DNA from: an uncultured Candidatus Poseidoniales archaeon
Lineage (GTDB): Archaea; Thermoplasmatota; Poseidoniia; Poseidoniales; Poseidoniaceae
Direction: 5' to 3'
Assembly (NCBI GenBank): GCA_905182635.1
Contig: CAJJCM010000019.1
Coordinates: 1-44,502 of the forward strand
Length of the DNA: 44,502 nucleotides
The number at the start of each line of letters is the position of its first letter. Within the stretch, counting starts at the first letter, position 1. Made by a program: the position numbers and the translations under genes. This document shows positions 1 to 9,575 of the stretch, one piece after another. Below the pieces are notes generated by a model that searched no databases, was not told the DNA's origin, and was given only the letters and a program-made list of their open reading frames with translations.

Positions 1-1161
1 TCCGATGCCACAGCAATTTCACTCACTCCAGAACAATCAGCACATATCCTCTACCATCCAGTTCTTGGATTGACAACCGCATCTGGAGCTGCCCTGTTCA
101 TGTATGGTGAATTGAGTGGAATGACGACGCCTCCATACAACACCACTACAAAGGAAGCTGGTGAACCAATGCCTTGGAACAACGCAACCATTGGCGCACT
201 GTATGGGATTGATGCGAATGCAGCAGATGCATTGAGTTACTTTGTATCTTCTCCGATCTTTGGAGAATTCGTCCCAGAATACTTGATGAGTTCATTTGGA
301 ACAACCCCTTATCTCACCCAAGAGTTCAACAATTGGTTGCTCGGATGGCATGACCCAGTCAGCGCTTACTTAGAATCTGGAAATCCAATGGACATGTCTG
401 TCGGATGGACCAGTCTTGAATCCAATGCCACCTTCTACGGCTCTGGCGATATTGTCAGTGACACAGGAACGGATTACACCATCTGTACCGGAGAAGTCTC
501 TTCTTGCGATAAAGGCGAGATGATGGCTGTTGATGGAAGTGAATACTTCGCTTGGAAGGATGGCGTGAAGATGCAAAGCACATTCGGATTGATCACCGCA
601 GAATCTCGTATTGGAACCACCGGTGGCTTCCTTACAATGGATGGCGACATGATTGACCTTTCTGGTTACGCTACTACCGCAATCGCATGCGATGGAACTT
701 CAACTTTGAAAGATATCGAAGTCAATGATTGTTCAGCATCTCTTGACCCATTGTCACGTTCTATTCAAGCGAAACTCTTGGATACCGGCACATTGCTTGA
801 CGCAATGCCAGGTGCTCTTCCAGTTTACTTCGGTAGTGAAGTGACTCTACAGTCTGAAGCACTCAGTGGTGCAATCATCGCTGGTTCTTCGGAATCAACC
901 TTCTGGTTGGACATGCGCCCAATTACCGAACAACATACCGCACCAACTGTAGATGATTTGCAAGCGGTTTTCTCGATTGAATCAAGTTCCGTTATTGGTG
1001 ACTCCGATGCTGAAGACCTTGCATCCAGTGTCACAACCAACCAAAAGTCGCTCACCTACTGGACTAACTTCGATGTTCCAACTGACTTCTTAGCACCACT
1101 TCTCTACCTCGGTGCAATCGTATGTCTTGGAATAGCGGCTCGAAAGTCGATGGATGAATAA
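1..1161 (+). CDS. Exported, C-terminally anchored protein with CD36-like pattern (5' end missing)
   Basis: The frame is open from the first base, so the ORF-track TTG at 70 is probably not the start and the N-terminus lies outside the window. The visible 386 residues are acidic, Ser/Thr-rich and contain few Lys, as expected outside the cell. A single hydrophobic helix near the C-terminus (LLYLGAIVCLGIAA) is followed by a short charged tail (RKSMDE), implying a type I-like anchor. Three stretches resemble landmarks of the CD36/SCARB/LIMP-2 ectodomain from memory: LLGWHDPVSAYL (compare the family's LWGYxDP), GALPVYFGSEVTL, and FWLDMRPIT (compare FLDIHPVTG). All three fall in the expected order ahead of the anchor. 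A CD36-like fold is an inference from short motifs; other two-helix ectodomain families such as DUF3068 are possible. The call of an anchored extracytoplasmic protein is firmer. Confidence 0.6.
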   Translation, partial: SDATAISLTPEQSAHILYHPVLGLTTASGAALFMYGELSGMTTPPYNTTTKEAGEPMPWNNATIGALYGIDANAADALSYFVSSPIFGEFVPEYLMSSFGTTPYLTQEFNNWLLGWHDPVSAYLESGNPMDMSVGWTSLESNATFYGSGDIVSDTGTDYTICTGEVSSCDKGEMMAVDGSEYFAWKDGVKMQSTFGLITAESRIGTTGGFLTMDGDMIDLSGYATTAIACDGTSTLKDIEVNDCSASLDPLSRSIQAKLLDTGTLLDAMPGALPVYFGSEVTLQSEALSGAIIAGSSESTFWLDMRPITEQHTAPTVDDLQAVFSIESSSVIGDSDAEDLASSVTTNQKSLTYWTNFDVPTDFLAPLLYLGAIVCLGIAARKSMDE

Positions 1162-1241
1162 TCCTTCTCGGTTGAAAGCGTGAATGAGGGCATACAACGT
1201 CTGTAGATGCAGAAATTGTTGTTTGTGTGAACTACACACGC

Positions 1242-2366
1242 CTAGTAATGGGTGAACTCGACGCCTTCAAGGGCGTGGGTGACTTTGTGACCTTGGTCAT
1301 TGACAGAACCGATGATTCTGGTGCCGACCATACGTTCTTTCAACCAAGCACAGACCGTTTCTGCGTGTTTCTTTGAGACAGCAAGAATCATTCCAGTTCC
1401 CATGTTGAAGGTGCGATACATCTCTCGAGTTTCGATACCACCGACTTCTTGCAACCATTCAAATTCTGGATGAGGTGCAAGAGGTGAATCAATATGCCAG
1501 CCTAAAGAGCCGTGGAGACGGAGAAGGTTGGAGAGCCCACCGCCAGTTACGTGACAGATAGCACGAATGTCCGAGAGTGCAAACTCAGCGTCAGTGGATT
1601 CAGCATGATGCAATAAGTCAACAATTGGGTCACAATAGATCCGTGTTGGATTAAGGAATACTTCACCAAGGGTAAATTGTGCATCGTCATTTCCTTTGAA
1701 ATGCATAACACTGCGGCCAATACTTGCGACATTGAATGGAGCATCATCGGTATATTGATGCCCGGTATGTTCCATGACACGACGAACTAAAGAGTAGCCA
1801 TTGGAATGGACACCAGATGATGGAAGTCCAATGAGAACATCTCCAGGTTCCAAATGTTCACCGGTGATTGCATTGCCTTTTTTGACATAGCCAAGGGCAG
1901 TTCCCGATAGGTCGAGTTCAGTCACGATACCAGGGAGAGATGCGGTCTCTCCACCAGCTAGCGTCACCCGTGCCAATCGACAAGCCTCAGCCAGCGATGC
2001 TCCAAGGGCTGCATGAATTTCCGGGTCGGGCTTTGGTACAGCGACATAATCAACGAAAGCAATTGGTTCAGCCCCAACGCACAATAAATCGTTGACGTTC
2101 ATGGCCATACAATCAATTCCAACTCCGCCCCATTGTTTGAGTAAAGAAGCGATTTGTAATTTACTTCCAACGCCATCGGTAGCAAGAGCGAGTAAAGAAT
2201 CCCCGAACTCGATTAATCCACCGAACCCACCGGGGAGGTCAACAGGTGCACCGGGTGTTCCTGCTGGTCGGGTGGATGCGCTCAGTGATGCGATAAGCGA
2301 GGCTACAGCAGCCCCTTCGAGGTCAATATCGACGCCAGCACTCGCATAGTCCATGGGTTCGGCCAT
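1242..2366 (-). CDS. purM: Phosphoribosylformylglycinamidine cyclo-ligase (AIR synthetase)
   Basis: This enzyme converts FGAM plus ATP to aminoimidazole ribotide in cytosolic de novo purine synthesis. The 374-residue product is close to the usual 330-350. It opens with MDYASAGVDID, the family's N-terminal signature. It then has LATDGVGSKLQIA, the GIDCMAMNVNDLLCVGAEP segment, the glycine-rich LAGGETASLPGIV, and the C-terminal-domain motif HVTGGGLSNLLR. The ATG at 2366 gives MAEPMDYASAG; the second in-frame Met five codons in would also work. It lies 55 bases downstream of the co-oriented esterase gene and may be cotranscribed with it. It converges with the partial gene to its left across about 80 bases. 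Confidence 0.95.
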   Translation of the reverse strand: MAEPMDYASAGVDIDLEGAAVASLIASLSASTRPAGTPGAPVDLPGGFGGLIEFGDSLLALATDGVGSKLQIASLLKQWGGVGIDCMAMNVNDLLCVGAEPIAFVDYVAVPKPDPEIHAALGASLAEACRLARVTLAGGETASLPGIVTELDLSGTALGYVKKGNAITGEHLEPGDVLIGLPSSGVHSNGYSLVRRVMEHTGHQYTDDAPFNVASIGRSVMHFKGNDDAQFTLGEVFLNPTRIYCDPIVDLLHHAESTDAEFALSDIRAICHVTGGGLSNLLRLHGSLGWHIDSPLAPHPEFEWLQEVGGIETREMYRTFNMGTGMILAVSKKHAETVCAWLKERMVGTRIIGSVNDQGHKVTHALEGVEFTHY

Positions 2367-2421
2367 ACCACCTTCAAAAGAAGGCGTTTGAAGAACTCAC
2401 CGCCTCAGTAATTTGTTGGAA

Positions 2422-3444
2422 TTAGGACAAGGCCTTGGATAATTGCGAAAAACTCGAGTCTAATCTGAAGTCAATTCCAGAATGAGTCCCATCGAATTCT
2501 TCCCATGTATGAGCGACATTCAGTGCAGTTAAACGTTCAACAAACCGTCGACTTCCATACTGAATATGATATTGGTCTCTGTTGCCACAATCGATGAAGA
2601 AGCACTTCAGTTGAGCGAGTGCCTCATGCTTGGATTCAATCAGTGTTAGCGGGTCAAAGTCCATCCAACGCGCCCATGCTGCTTTTTCAATGATTGCCGT
2701 TTTCTCATCAAGTGGTAAAACGATACCAAGTGGATTGTACTGGGTTGGTGGCTGTGGGTCATAGGATGCGGCCATTGCACAAATCATCAAGGAATGAAAG
2801 TCAGGGCCTGAAAGTGAACCAGCATCGCGAACATGTTGAACATAAGCGGCAACCCCGCCAAATTTACTCACATGCGTAAGCGTTTCGGCAAAAGTTGGTA
2901 AGAACATTGCCTCAAAACCAACATCGCCTGAATGACAGGCGATTGCATCCCAAGTATTCGGTTGGAGCATGACGTTGACCAAAGCCCCATACCCGCCTGA
3001 AGACTTCCCAACCAAACCGAAGTTCCCATTGGTTGAGTAGCGCGACTCCACTGCGGGCTTCAGAGCTTCTGCAAGCCATGTTGACCATTTCCCGAGCACA
3101 GGCGTATCAACGAATTGATTGCCCCCAAGTGAGGTGAATGTATCGGGCATCACCAAGACAACCGGGTCCATTTCACCAGATTTGACCAAACGCTCATGAC
3201 GCTGGGGTAATGTTTCTGCAAATGCTTTCCAACCTGCTCGTGCAGGACCAGAGGAAGTAAATGGAGCCAAATAAATCAACACTGGTAAAGATTTACCTTG
3301 TTCCATCAACGTAATTCCCTCCGGCGAAACATGAGTGAGAATTTCACGCTCAGTGGGGTCGCCTAATCTGTTTTCCAAAAGTTTCGAGTCCAATACCCAT
3401 CGTTCCAAACGACCATGGACAGGTGCAAACGCATGCTTCGGCAT
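2422..3444 (-). CDS. Esterase-family alpha/beta hydrolase (putative esterase, EstD/FGH-like)
   Basis: The 340-residue protein has no signal peptide and is predicted to be a cytosolic serine hydrolase of the putative esterase family (PF00756-like, which includes S-formylglutathione hydrolases and antigen-85-type esterases). The nucleophile elbow is LVGKSSGGYGAL near residue 148, a G-x-S-x-G motif. The likely acid is in FIDCGNRDQYH near residue 278. The likely catalytic His is in FDGTHSGIDFR near residue 318. An early segment, LVMPDTFTSLGGNQF, resembles the strand and loop preceding the oxyanion region. The substrate cannot be told from the sequence. The start ATG at 3444 faces the MCM gene across a roughly 200-base divergent region; a purine run (gaggaggga, - strand) just upstream could serve as ribosome binding site. 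Confidence 0.8.
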   Translation of the reverse strand: MPKHAFAPVHGRLERWVLDSKLLENRLGDPTEREILTHVSPEGITLMEQGKSLPVLIYLAPFTSSGPARAGWKAFAETLPQRHERLVKSGEMDPVVLVMPDTFTSLGGNQFVDTPVLGKWSTWLAEALKPAVESRYSTNGNFGLVGKSSGGYGALVNVMLQPNTWDAIACHSGDVGFEAMFLPTFAETLTHVSKFGGVAAYVQHVRDAGSLSGPDFHSLMICAMAASYDPQPPTQYNPLGIVLPLDEKTAIIEKAAWARWMDFDPLTLIESKHEALAQLKCFFIDCGNRDQYHIQYGSRRFVERLTALNVAHTWEEFDGTHSGIDFRLDSSFSQLSKALS

Positions 3445-3652
3445 GTCTCAAGCGACGGTCTCCCTCCTCATCTTATCTGCGGTCATGGCTCTTTGGCAGT
3501 GGACATTCATTTCCAGTGTAAACGACGACCGTCAATCCACTCATTTTCCAATGGAAACGAAGGGGTAGGATTTTCGCAAGGTTATGGCTAAATACCGTAG
3601 ACAAAATGGTTTGGAAGTCGGGAGCCTTTTCCGCGATCCATAGGTGTCCAAA
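3445..3652. other. Divergent intergenic region between esterase and MCM genes
   Basis: This stretch of about 200 bases separates two oppositely oriented genes and must carry both promoters. On the + strand I see a TATA-like element and a short ribosome-binding purine stretch, listed separately. On the - strand the best candidate is agataag at about 3471-3478, which is weak. No RNA gene is recognisable. Confidence 0.5.
3588..3594 (+). promoter_or_regulatory. Candidate archaeal TATA box for the MCM block
   Basis: The sequence ctaaata lies about 60 bases upstream of the MCM start. An archaeal start site about 25 bases downstream would fall near 3616, leaving a short leader that contains the aggtg ribosome-binding stretch at 3642-3646. 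Promoter activity is inferred from position and composition only. Confidence 0.35.
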
Positions 3653-5773
3653 ATGCTTCAAGAATTCGACCTCCCTGCACGATGGACTTCATTGATCCAA
3701 GACCACTTTGCCGAACCGGTACACAACCTTGCCCAAATGTGGCCTGATGAGCAATCGCTTGAAGTTTCGTATCGAGTCATTGAAGGCTTTGACCACGAAT
3801 TCGCCCACGACATTGTCCAACATCCCGATCTTCATTTCCATGCATCGAACCAAGCGTTGCGGCAATTCCTTTTGGATGCAGGTCACAGTACCATGTATCC
3901 TTTCGTTCGAATCGTCCATTTGCCTGTCGACCAAGTTCGAACAGTGTCTCAATTGCGTGCTGATGATATTGGCATGATGCTTGCCATCGACGCAGTGACA
4001 ACAAAAATTTCTGGCGTCCGGCCTCGGATTTATGCAGCAACGTTCGAATGCGTTGCTTGCGGCCATTCCATGGTCATCAACCAACCGAATGAACAAGAAT
4101 TGATCGAACCAATTGAATGCCAACAATTGGACGGAGGATGCGGCCGTGCAAAACGACAAACTCGTTTTGAATTGAATCAAAAAGATTCGATACTGATTAA
4201 TTCACAATTCATGGAATTGCAAGAATTACCTGAGCAAATGAAAGGTGGAATCCAACCTGAGCGTCTCATTTGTATCGCTGAACACGACTTGGCTGGAAAA
4301 CTCAATCCTGGGGATCGTGTCAAAGCCAACGGCGTTTTATTCATCCGCTCACAAAGAAAAGGCGGAAAAGACACTCCTGTCTTCGATATTTTCCTTCGCA
4401 TCCATTCTCTCGAACGGCAAAACATACCTCTCGAAGAAATTGTCATTACCGAAGATGAAGAATTAGAAATCAAAGAATTAGCCCGCAGGCCGGATATTTA
4501 CGAGCTTTTCACCAACAGTATCGCACCTTCGATTTTTGGAATGAACGAAGTAAAACAGTCGTTGGCGTTACAATTGTTCGGCGGTGTGGCCCGGCTCAAT
4601 TCCGATGGAACTCGTAACCGTGGCGACATCCACATTTTGCTCATGGGTGATCCCGGTGTTGCGAAATCCCAATTGCTCAATTACATGTCAACCATCTCCC
4701 CACGTGGTCGTTTTACTTCAGGTCAATCTGCATCTGCTGCGGGTCTTACTGCAGCAGCAGTTCAGGATGCTGCTGCCGATGGGCGTTGGACTTTAGAGGC
4801 TGGAGCATTGGTTCTCGCCGACCTTGGATTAGCCGCAATTGACGAATTCGACAAAATGAATGAAGGCGACCGTTCGAGTATGCACGAGGCAATGGAACAA
4901 CAGAAGATATCGATATCCAAGGCAGGAATTAATGCCAGTCTTCGAACCCGTTGTGCCGTATTGGCTGCTGCTAATCCTAAGAACGGCCGCTTTGAGCCAG
5001 TTTCAGAAGTTCCATTCACTGCCCAAATCAATCTCGCACCGCCTTTGGTTTCTCGATTCGATATCATTTGGTTGTTGACCGATTCCCCTGAAACTGAAAA
5101 GGATGCAAAGATTGCCCACCACATCATCAATAATCGTTTGCAGGGTATTAGTGAATTACTGGTCCATGAAGGCAGTGCCCCAGACCCAACCAAAACCTCA
5201 ACCCGCACCGGTGTTGAAAAAACTTCAGAACATGACGAAGTGCTCTCTCGAGATTTGATTCGGAAATACATTGCGTATTCCAAGCGAACCGTCCATCCGC
5301 TCCTTGAGCAAGATGCGCGTGACGCCATCGTCAATTTTTACGTTGAAACGCGAAAGCAAATTGGCGACTCGAACGATAGCGTTGCCATCACAGCCCGTTC
5401 TCTCGAGGCTTTAGCACGTTTAGCGGAAGCCAGTGCACGTATTCGTTTATCTCAAGTGGCTACGCTTGATGACGCACAAAGGGCGATTCGAATGACACGA
5501 CTGTGGCGAGAAGATCTTATGGGCGGTAATTTCGATGAAACGACGCTCGTTACCGGCAAGAAGGGGACCGTTCGTAATCGAGAGAAAGCCATTATGGAAA
5601 TTGTTGCCTCCTTGGCTGCGAACAATGGCGGTGTGGCCCAATTGGTTGATGTATTCAATGAAGCAGAACGATACGACATCGACCGAGCAACTGCAGAAGA
5701 CGTTATTGACAAACTTTGCCAACATGGAAGAATGCTTCGGCCATCGGGTTACGAGACCTTGCAAATTGCTTGA
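3653..5773 (+). CDS. mcm: MCM replicative DNA helicase
   Basis: This is the hexameric ATPase that unwinds DNA at archaeal replication forks. The product is 706 residues from the ATG at 3653. That ATG is preferred over the track GTG at 3644 because aggtg (3642-3646) sits 6 bases upstream as a ribosome binding site. In order: N-terminal domain; a zinc-binding element with CVACG near residue 132 and IEC...GGCGR near 157-163; Walker A GDPGVAKSQ near 332; Walker B AAIDEFDKM near 395; the arginine-finger motif SRFD near 466; and a C-terminal winged-helix-like region. No intein interrupts Walker A. It heads a long + strand block; gatE follows after a 45-base gap. Confidence 0.97.
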   Translation: MLQEFDLPARWTSLIQDHFAEPVHNLAQMWPDEQSLEVSYRVIEGFDHEFAHDIVQHPDLHFHASNQALRQFLLDAGHSTMYPFVRIVHLPVDQVRTVSQLRADDIGMMLAIDAVTTKISGVRPRIYAATFECVACGHSMVINQPNEQELIEPIECQQLDGGCGRAKRQTRFELNQKDSILINSQFMELQELPEQMKGGIQPERLICIAEHDLAGKLNPGDRVKANGVLFIRSQRKGGKDTPVFDIFLRIHSLERQNIPLEEIVITEDEELEIKELARRPDIYELFTNSIAPSIFGMNEVKQSLALQLFGGVARLNSDGTRNRGDIHILLMGDPGVAKSQLLNYMSTISPRGRFTSGQSASAAGLTAAAVQDAAADGRWTLEAGALVLADLGLAAIDEFDKMNEGDRSSMHEAMEQQKISISKAGINASLRTRCAVLAAANPKNGRFEPVSEVPFTAQINLAPPLVSRFDIIWLLTDSPETEKDAKIAHHIINNRLQGISELLVHEGSAPDPTKTSTRTGVEKTSEHDEVLSRDLIRKYIAYSKRTVHPLLEQDARDAIVNFYVETRKQIGDSNDSVAITARSLEALARLAEASARIRLSQVATLDDAQRAIRMTRLWREDLMGGNFDETTLVTGKKGTVRNREKAIMEIVASLAANNGGVAQLVDVFNEAERYDIDRATAEDVIDKLCQHGRMLRPSGYETLQIA

Positions 5774-5818
5774 ATGTGAAGGGTTGTAGTCTTGAAGGAT
5801 GAACGACTCCGGCATAAT

Positions 5819-7849
5819 ATGGCCGACCCCATTCACACTGAGCCAATCGGCGACGTCGATGATGCTACTGCGCTTGACCCGCCTCAATTAGGCTTCATGT
5901 GCGGTATTGAAGTTCACCAACAACTCGCTACAGGGAAACTCCATTCTCGCCAACCAGGCGTCCTTTACGATGTCACTATTGACACTGTACCCGAGCAGTG
6001 GAACCGTTACCAACGCCGCCTAAGAGCTGCCAGAGGAGAAGGCGGAGCAATCGATGTTGCTGCTCGATTTGAAACCCGTCGTAATCGTTCTTTTGTCTAT
6101 GTTCAATCACCAAACTCTGGCTTGATAGAATTGGATGAACAACCACCTCTTCCGCATGACGAAGAAGCCGTTTCGATCGCTTTAACGGTCTCTGCATTGC
6201 TTGATGCAAAGCCGGTCACCCTTCTTCAAACGATGAGAAAGACCGTCGTTGATGGTTCGAATACGAGTGGTTTTCAACGTACATCTTTAATTTCAATCGA
6301 CGGTGTTCTCCAAACTGAAACTGGCCCTGTGGGCGTTGATGTGTTGTGTCTTGAAGAAGACAGTGCACGTAAACTTGATACCATTTCAACAGGTAATGGC
6401 GAACAAGTCATCTACAACTTAGACCGATTAGGTTTGCCATTGATTGAGATCGCAACTGCACCTGATGTACTGACCCCAGAACACGCAAAAGAAACTTCGA
6501 TGGCGCTTGGAAGATGTTTGCGCCAAACACGAAAAGTTCGCAGAGGACTCGGAAGTATTCGTCAGGACCTCAATGTTTCTTTGGCCTGCGGCGACCGTGT
6601 TGAAATCAAGGGCTGCCAGGATTTATCTTGGATTCCTCGAATCATACGCCTTGAGATGTCCCGTCAATTACATTTCTACCGTCTTGCCAACGAGTTGCGG
6701 GCTCAACTTTCTTTGCCAGCCCTTCCTCCTGACCGTCGAAGTGACGATGCAGCACTCGAAGCAGAAGTCGCACAAGCGGTCGTACATCACCTTCCACTGG
6801 TTTTAGAAGATGTCAGTGAATGTTTCACTTCATGTGAATCCAAAATGGTCCAAACGGGTTTGAAACTAGGTTCAACCATGCTTGCACTCCCACTCCCAGG
6901 CCTTGCTGGGAAGTTTGGCGAAAAATCCTCCGACAAAGAAGGGGCCCAAATGCCTCGACTTGGCCGAGAATTAGCTGGGGCAGCAAAACTTGCAGGTGTT
7001 AAAGGAGTGTTTCATTCTGATGAACTACCCGCGTACGGCATTGAAACTGAGCATGTAGAAGCAGTTCGAATACAACTTTCCCTTGAGTTAAGCGACGGTT
7101 TTATTCTATGTTTAGCGCCACATTGGCAGGCTGAGTTGGCGCTTGAAAGCGTACTTACTCGAACACGCATGGCTTGGCATCGAATCGCCCAAGAAGTTCG
7201 AAATGTTGTCGTAAAGAAAGGTGCACCTGAAGATGGAACAACCACTCCAATGCGCCCTTTGCCAGGCGGTGCTCGTATGTATCCAGAAACCGATGTACCC
7301 GTGTTCATCCTCAGTCCTGAACGATGGCAAGAAACGCTTCAATCATTGCCAATGACCGATAATGAAAGAAGTGAACGTATTTCTAAATATGAAGTCTCCA
7401 ATGACCAAGCAAGCCAATTGTTGGCACGAGAGTTAGATGATATCTTTGTCGAATATGCTTCTCAATTACCACACAAAGGTTGGGCGAGTGTGTTGTTGGA
7501 AAATGATACAGCAGACCCAGAACTTTGTGCGAACATCATGGCGGTTAAGGAAGCCGGCCTCATTACTCGAGAATCAATCAATGAAATTATCGAACATTTC
7601 AAAGGTATGACTCCAAACAGTGAACAGATTGCTGAATACGGTGAAGCAAACGGTTTCAAACCCGCAGATGAAGGAGATTTAGGTGCTATAATCGAAGGCA
7701 TCGTTGCCGAACGGGCAGACTTTGTCAAAGAGCGGGGCATGGGGGCAATGGGTCCTTTGATGGGCGCTGTAATGCAAGCGGTTGGTGCTGCGGACGGTAA
7801 AGTCGTCAGCGCCCTTCTTCGACAAGCGATACAGAAAATATTGGAGTGA
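5819..7849 (+). CDS. gatE: Glu-tRNA(Gln) amidotransferase subunit E
   Basis: GatE pairs with GatD (not in this window) to convert misacylated Glu-tRNA(Gln) to Gln-tRNA(Gln) in archaea. The signature GIEVHQQLATGKLHSRQ lies close to the N-terminus, followed by GatB/GatE kinase-core motifs such as VDGSNTSGFQRT, LEEDSARK, GLPLIEIATAPD and GSIRQDLNVS. A GatE-type insertion domain sits in the middle, and the C-terminus is a YqeY-like tail domain (GANGFKPADEGDLGAIIEGIV region). The ATG at 5819 is preferred to the TTG at 5792 because archaeal GatE proteins normally have only a short lead before the GxEIHQQL motif; this gives 676 residues. The stop overlaps the GTG of the next gene as GTGA, indicating cotranscription. 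Confidence 0.95.
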   Translation: MADPIHTEPIGDVDDATALDPPQLGFMCGIEVHQQLATGKLHSRQPGVLYDVTIDTVPEQWNRYQRRLRAARGEGGAIDVAARFETRRNRSFVYVQSPNSGLIELDEQPPLPHDEEAVSIALTVSALLDAKPVTLLQTMRKTVVDGSNTSGFQRTSLISIDGVLQTETGPVGVDVLCLEEDSARKLDTISTGNGEQVIYNLDRLGLPLIEIATAPDVLTPEHAKETSMALGRCLRQTRKVRRGLGSIRQDLNVSLACGDRVEIKGCQDLSWIPRIIRLEMSRQLHFYRLANELRAQLSLPALPPDRRSDDAALEAEVAQAVVHHLPLVLEDVSECFTSCESKMVQTGLKLGSTMLALPLPGLAGKFGEKSSDKEGAQMPRLGRELAGAAKLAGVKGVFHSDELPAYGIETEHVEAVRIQLSLELSDGFILCLAPHWQAELALESVLTRTRMAWHRIAQEVRNVVVKKGAPEDGTTTPMRPLPGGARMYPETDVPVFILSPERWQETLQSLPMTDNERSERISKYEVSNDQASQLLARELDDIFVEYASQLPHKGWASVLLENDTADPELCANIMAVKEAGLITRESINEIIEHFKGMTPNSEQIAEYGEANGFKPADEGDLGAIIEGIVAERADFVKERGMGAMGPLMGAVMQAVGAADGKVVSALLRQAIQKILE

Positions 7850-9534
7850 TCATTGTGCTCCGACGCTTGATAGCGTTGTTGTTCGTCACCCTTCTTCTCG
7901 TTCCGCCAATCGCCGCCCAAGAAAATCCAACCACTTGGAATGAAACGAATTCGCTTTCTTGGGAGTATGATTTTGAAGCGGGTTATATTTCGACATCACC
8001 TTTGTTTGACGGTGAACGTATTCTCGTTCGAACATCAGGACAAAGTGAACCAGCAGTTACTGCTTTTGATGTATCTGGAAACAAAATCTGGCAGCATACC
8101 AACAACGCCTCGACCAATAATGATATGTCGCCACTTCTCTATGTTCAAGCAGGACAAGGGCAGTGCGGTTCATGGCCAGAGATGGTATTGGTTGGATGGA
8201 CCAGCGGCCTTGTTGAAGCGCTCAACTCCTCAAATGGCGATGTGCTTTGGTCGACTCAATCCGAAGTTCTTGGATGGGGTGTGACTGGTCAGTTTGCTCT
8301 GGATGGTGAATTTGTTCTTGTCCCAACACGGCAAGGTATTGGCCAGTATTGCCTTGCTGACGGCCAACAACAATGGTGGACCCAAACAGGATTGGGTTGG
8401 AGAAATGGAGTCACAGTTGGAGAAACGGGTTATTTCTTGGGCGATGAATCCGGTCAACTTTGGCACGTTGACCGAACAGGTATTGCAACACCTCATGCCC
8501 TTGAACTTGGAAAAATCCGACATGCTCCTTTGCTTACAGATGCTGGAATACTCATTCACGGACAGGCGGATTCGGGCAGTACTCTAGCGATTTTCAATCC
8601 AGTAAATGCTACACTTCTCCAGCAGATCCCAGCCGGCCACTCACCTGCAATCCCTCTTTTGCGAGGCGATTACGTCGTTACAGGAGATTCTTCAGCGATT
8701 CGAATTCTTCAATGCTCAAGCCTGTGCGTTGTTGTTGACGAAATTCCATTTCATACGAATGGAGAAATTGGCTGGTTTGATGATGGGCAAATTTTAGCAC
8801 CATCGAACACCCTTGAATCAAACTGGGGTCTTTTTACCTTCGATGGGCAAGAAAACTTGACGTATTCACCCATTGATGTGGGTCTTCATGGCTACGGTAC
8901 TGCTGCACCGCTCCAATTTTCAGTAGGGACGACTACGTTCACGGTCTTCGGAAACGACCAGGGAGTCGTTCGAGCATACAGCAATCTTGGTGAAGAGCAA
9001 ACTGTTCCTGCCGATGATTTTGATTGGGGCGTACAAGGGCTAATTTTTGTGATGTTTGTATTGTTGGGTTCATCCAGCGCTTTCCTGTTAAGTGGGAAAC
9101 GAGAGTGGTTTTTACGAACTTCAAGTATGTTGCTTCTCATCTTAATGCTGCTTATTATCCCAGATTTGTCATCACAGTGGTCGAAAGCTTTCGATAAACA
9201 ATTCCCCGAAACTTCATCTTCGGAGGAATGGAACGAACAGTGGCCCGATGCATGGCTCGGTACACAAATTGTCATTTTCGAACTCAACGGCGAAGAGCAT
9301 TCAATTGGAGGTTTAGTCGGACATGATGACGTCCTTTCATTGACTCAATCAGCTTGTGAAAAATTAGATTTTGACCTTACGGGCGAATCGACAGAATTTG
9401 GATGGTATGTCGATTCAATAGATGGCATTGGGGGGGAAGGGTGGGAATTCTCAATCGATGGCTCGAAAGGCATCATATCTGCCGACCATTCAGATGTCAC
9501 CACCACCTCAATAGTCCGTTGGACACCTGTGTAA
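7846..9534 (+). CDS. Exported PQQ-like beta-propeller with two membrane helices and a DUF4430 (transcobalamin-C-like) domain
   Basis: The 562-residue protein starts with a basic, hydrophobic signal (LRRLIALLFVTLLLVPPIAAQ), so the body is extracytoplasmic. Residues of about 35-390 form propeller-like repeats with blade phrases such as VTAFDVSGNKIWQH, VEALNSSNGDVLWST and LADGQQQWWTQ. Two helices follow at about 394-416 and 424-446. Residues of about 478-562 match the DUF4430 pattern, a fold shared with the transcobalamin C-terminal domain: the motifs GWYVDSIDGIGG, GWEFSIDG and IVRWTPV are in the expected order. The GTG at 7846 overlaps the gatE stop; GTG 7855 is an alternative start. The next gene is an ECF S-like membrane protein. 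In bacteria DUF4430 genes often sit beside ECF S components, so a ligand-capture role is inferred; ligand identity is unknown. Confidence 0.75.
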   Translation: MIIVLRRLIALLFVTLLLVPPIAAQENPTTWNETNSLSWEYDFEAGYISTSPLFDGERILVRTSGQSEPAVTAFDVSGNKIWQHTNNASTNNDMSPLLYVQAGQGQCGSWPEMVLVGWTSGLVEALNSSNGDVLWSTQSEVLGWGVTGQFALDGEFVLVPTRQGIGQYCLADGQQQWWTQTGLGWRNGVTVGETGYFLGDESGQLWHVDRTGIATPHALELGKIRHAPLLTDAGILIHGQADSGSTLAIFNPVNATLLQQIPAGHSPAIPLLRGDYVVTGDSSAIRILQCSSLCVVVDEIPFHTNGEIGWFDDGQILAPSNTLESNWGLFTFDGQENLTYSPIDVGLHGYGTAAPLQFSVGTTTFTVFGNDQGVVRAYSNLGEEQTVPADDFDWGVQGLIFVMFVLLGSSSAFLLSGKREWFLRTSSMLLLILMLLIIPDLSSQWSKAFDKQFPETSSSEEWNEQWPDAWLGTQIVIFELNGEEHSIGGLVGHDDVLSLTQSACEKLDFDLTGESTEFGWYVDSIDGIGGEGWEFSIDGSKGIISADHSDVTTTSIVRWTPV

Positions 9535-9575
9535 CTTAGGTAAGCCTCAAATCATCAACCCTCTTGGGTCGAATC

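Noticed and set aside
1225-1239. gtgtg-aacta-cacac inverted repeat between the convergent partial gene and purM
   Set aside because: Only a 5-base AT/GC-mixed stem with a 5-base loop and no T-run; easily chance. A terminator here cannot be supported.
4640-4900. Possible intein in the MCM ATPase site
   Set aside because: Walker A and Walker B are at normal spacing and no Cys-initiated splicing block is present.
3689-5334. Long antisense ORFs opposite MCM (163 and 190 residues)
   Set aside because: Low-complexity translations opposite a strongly conserved gene; shadows of codon bias.
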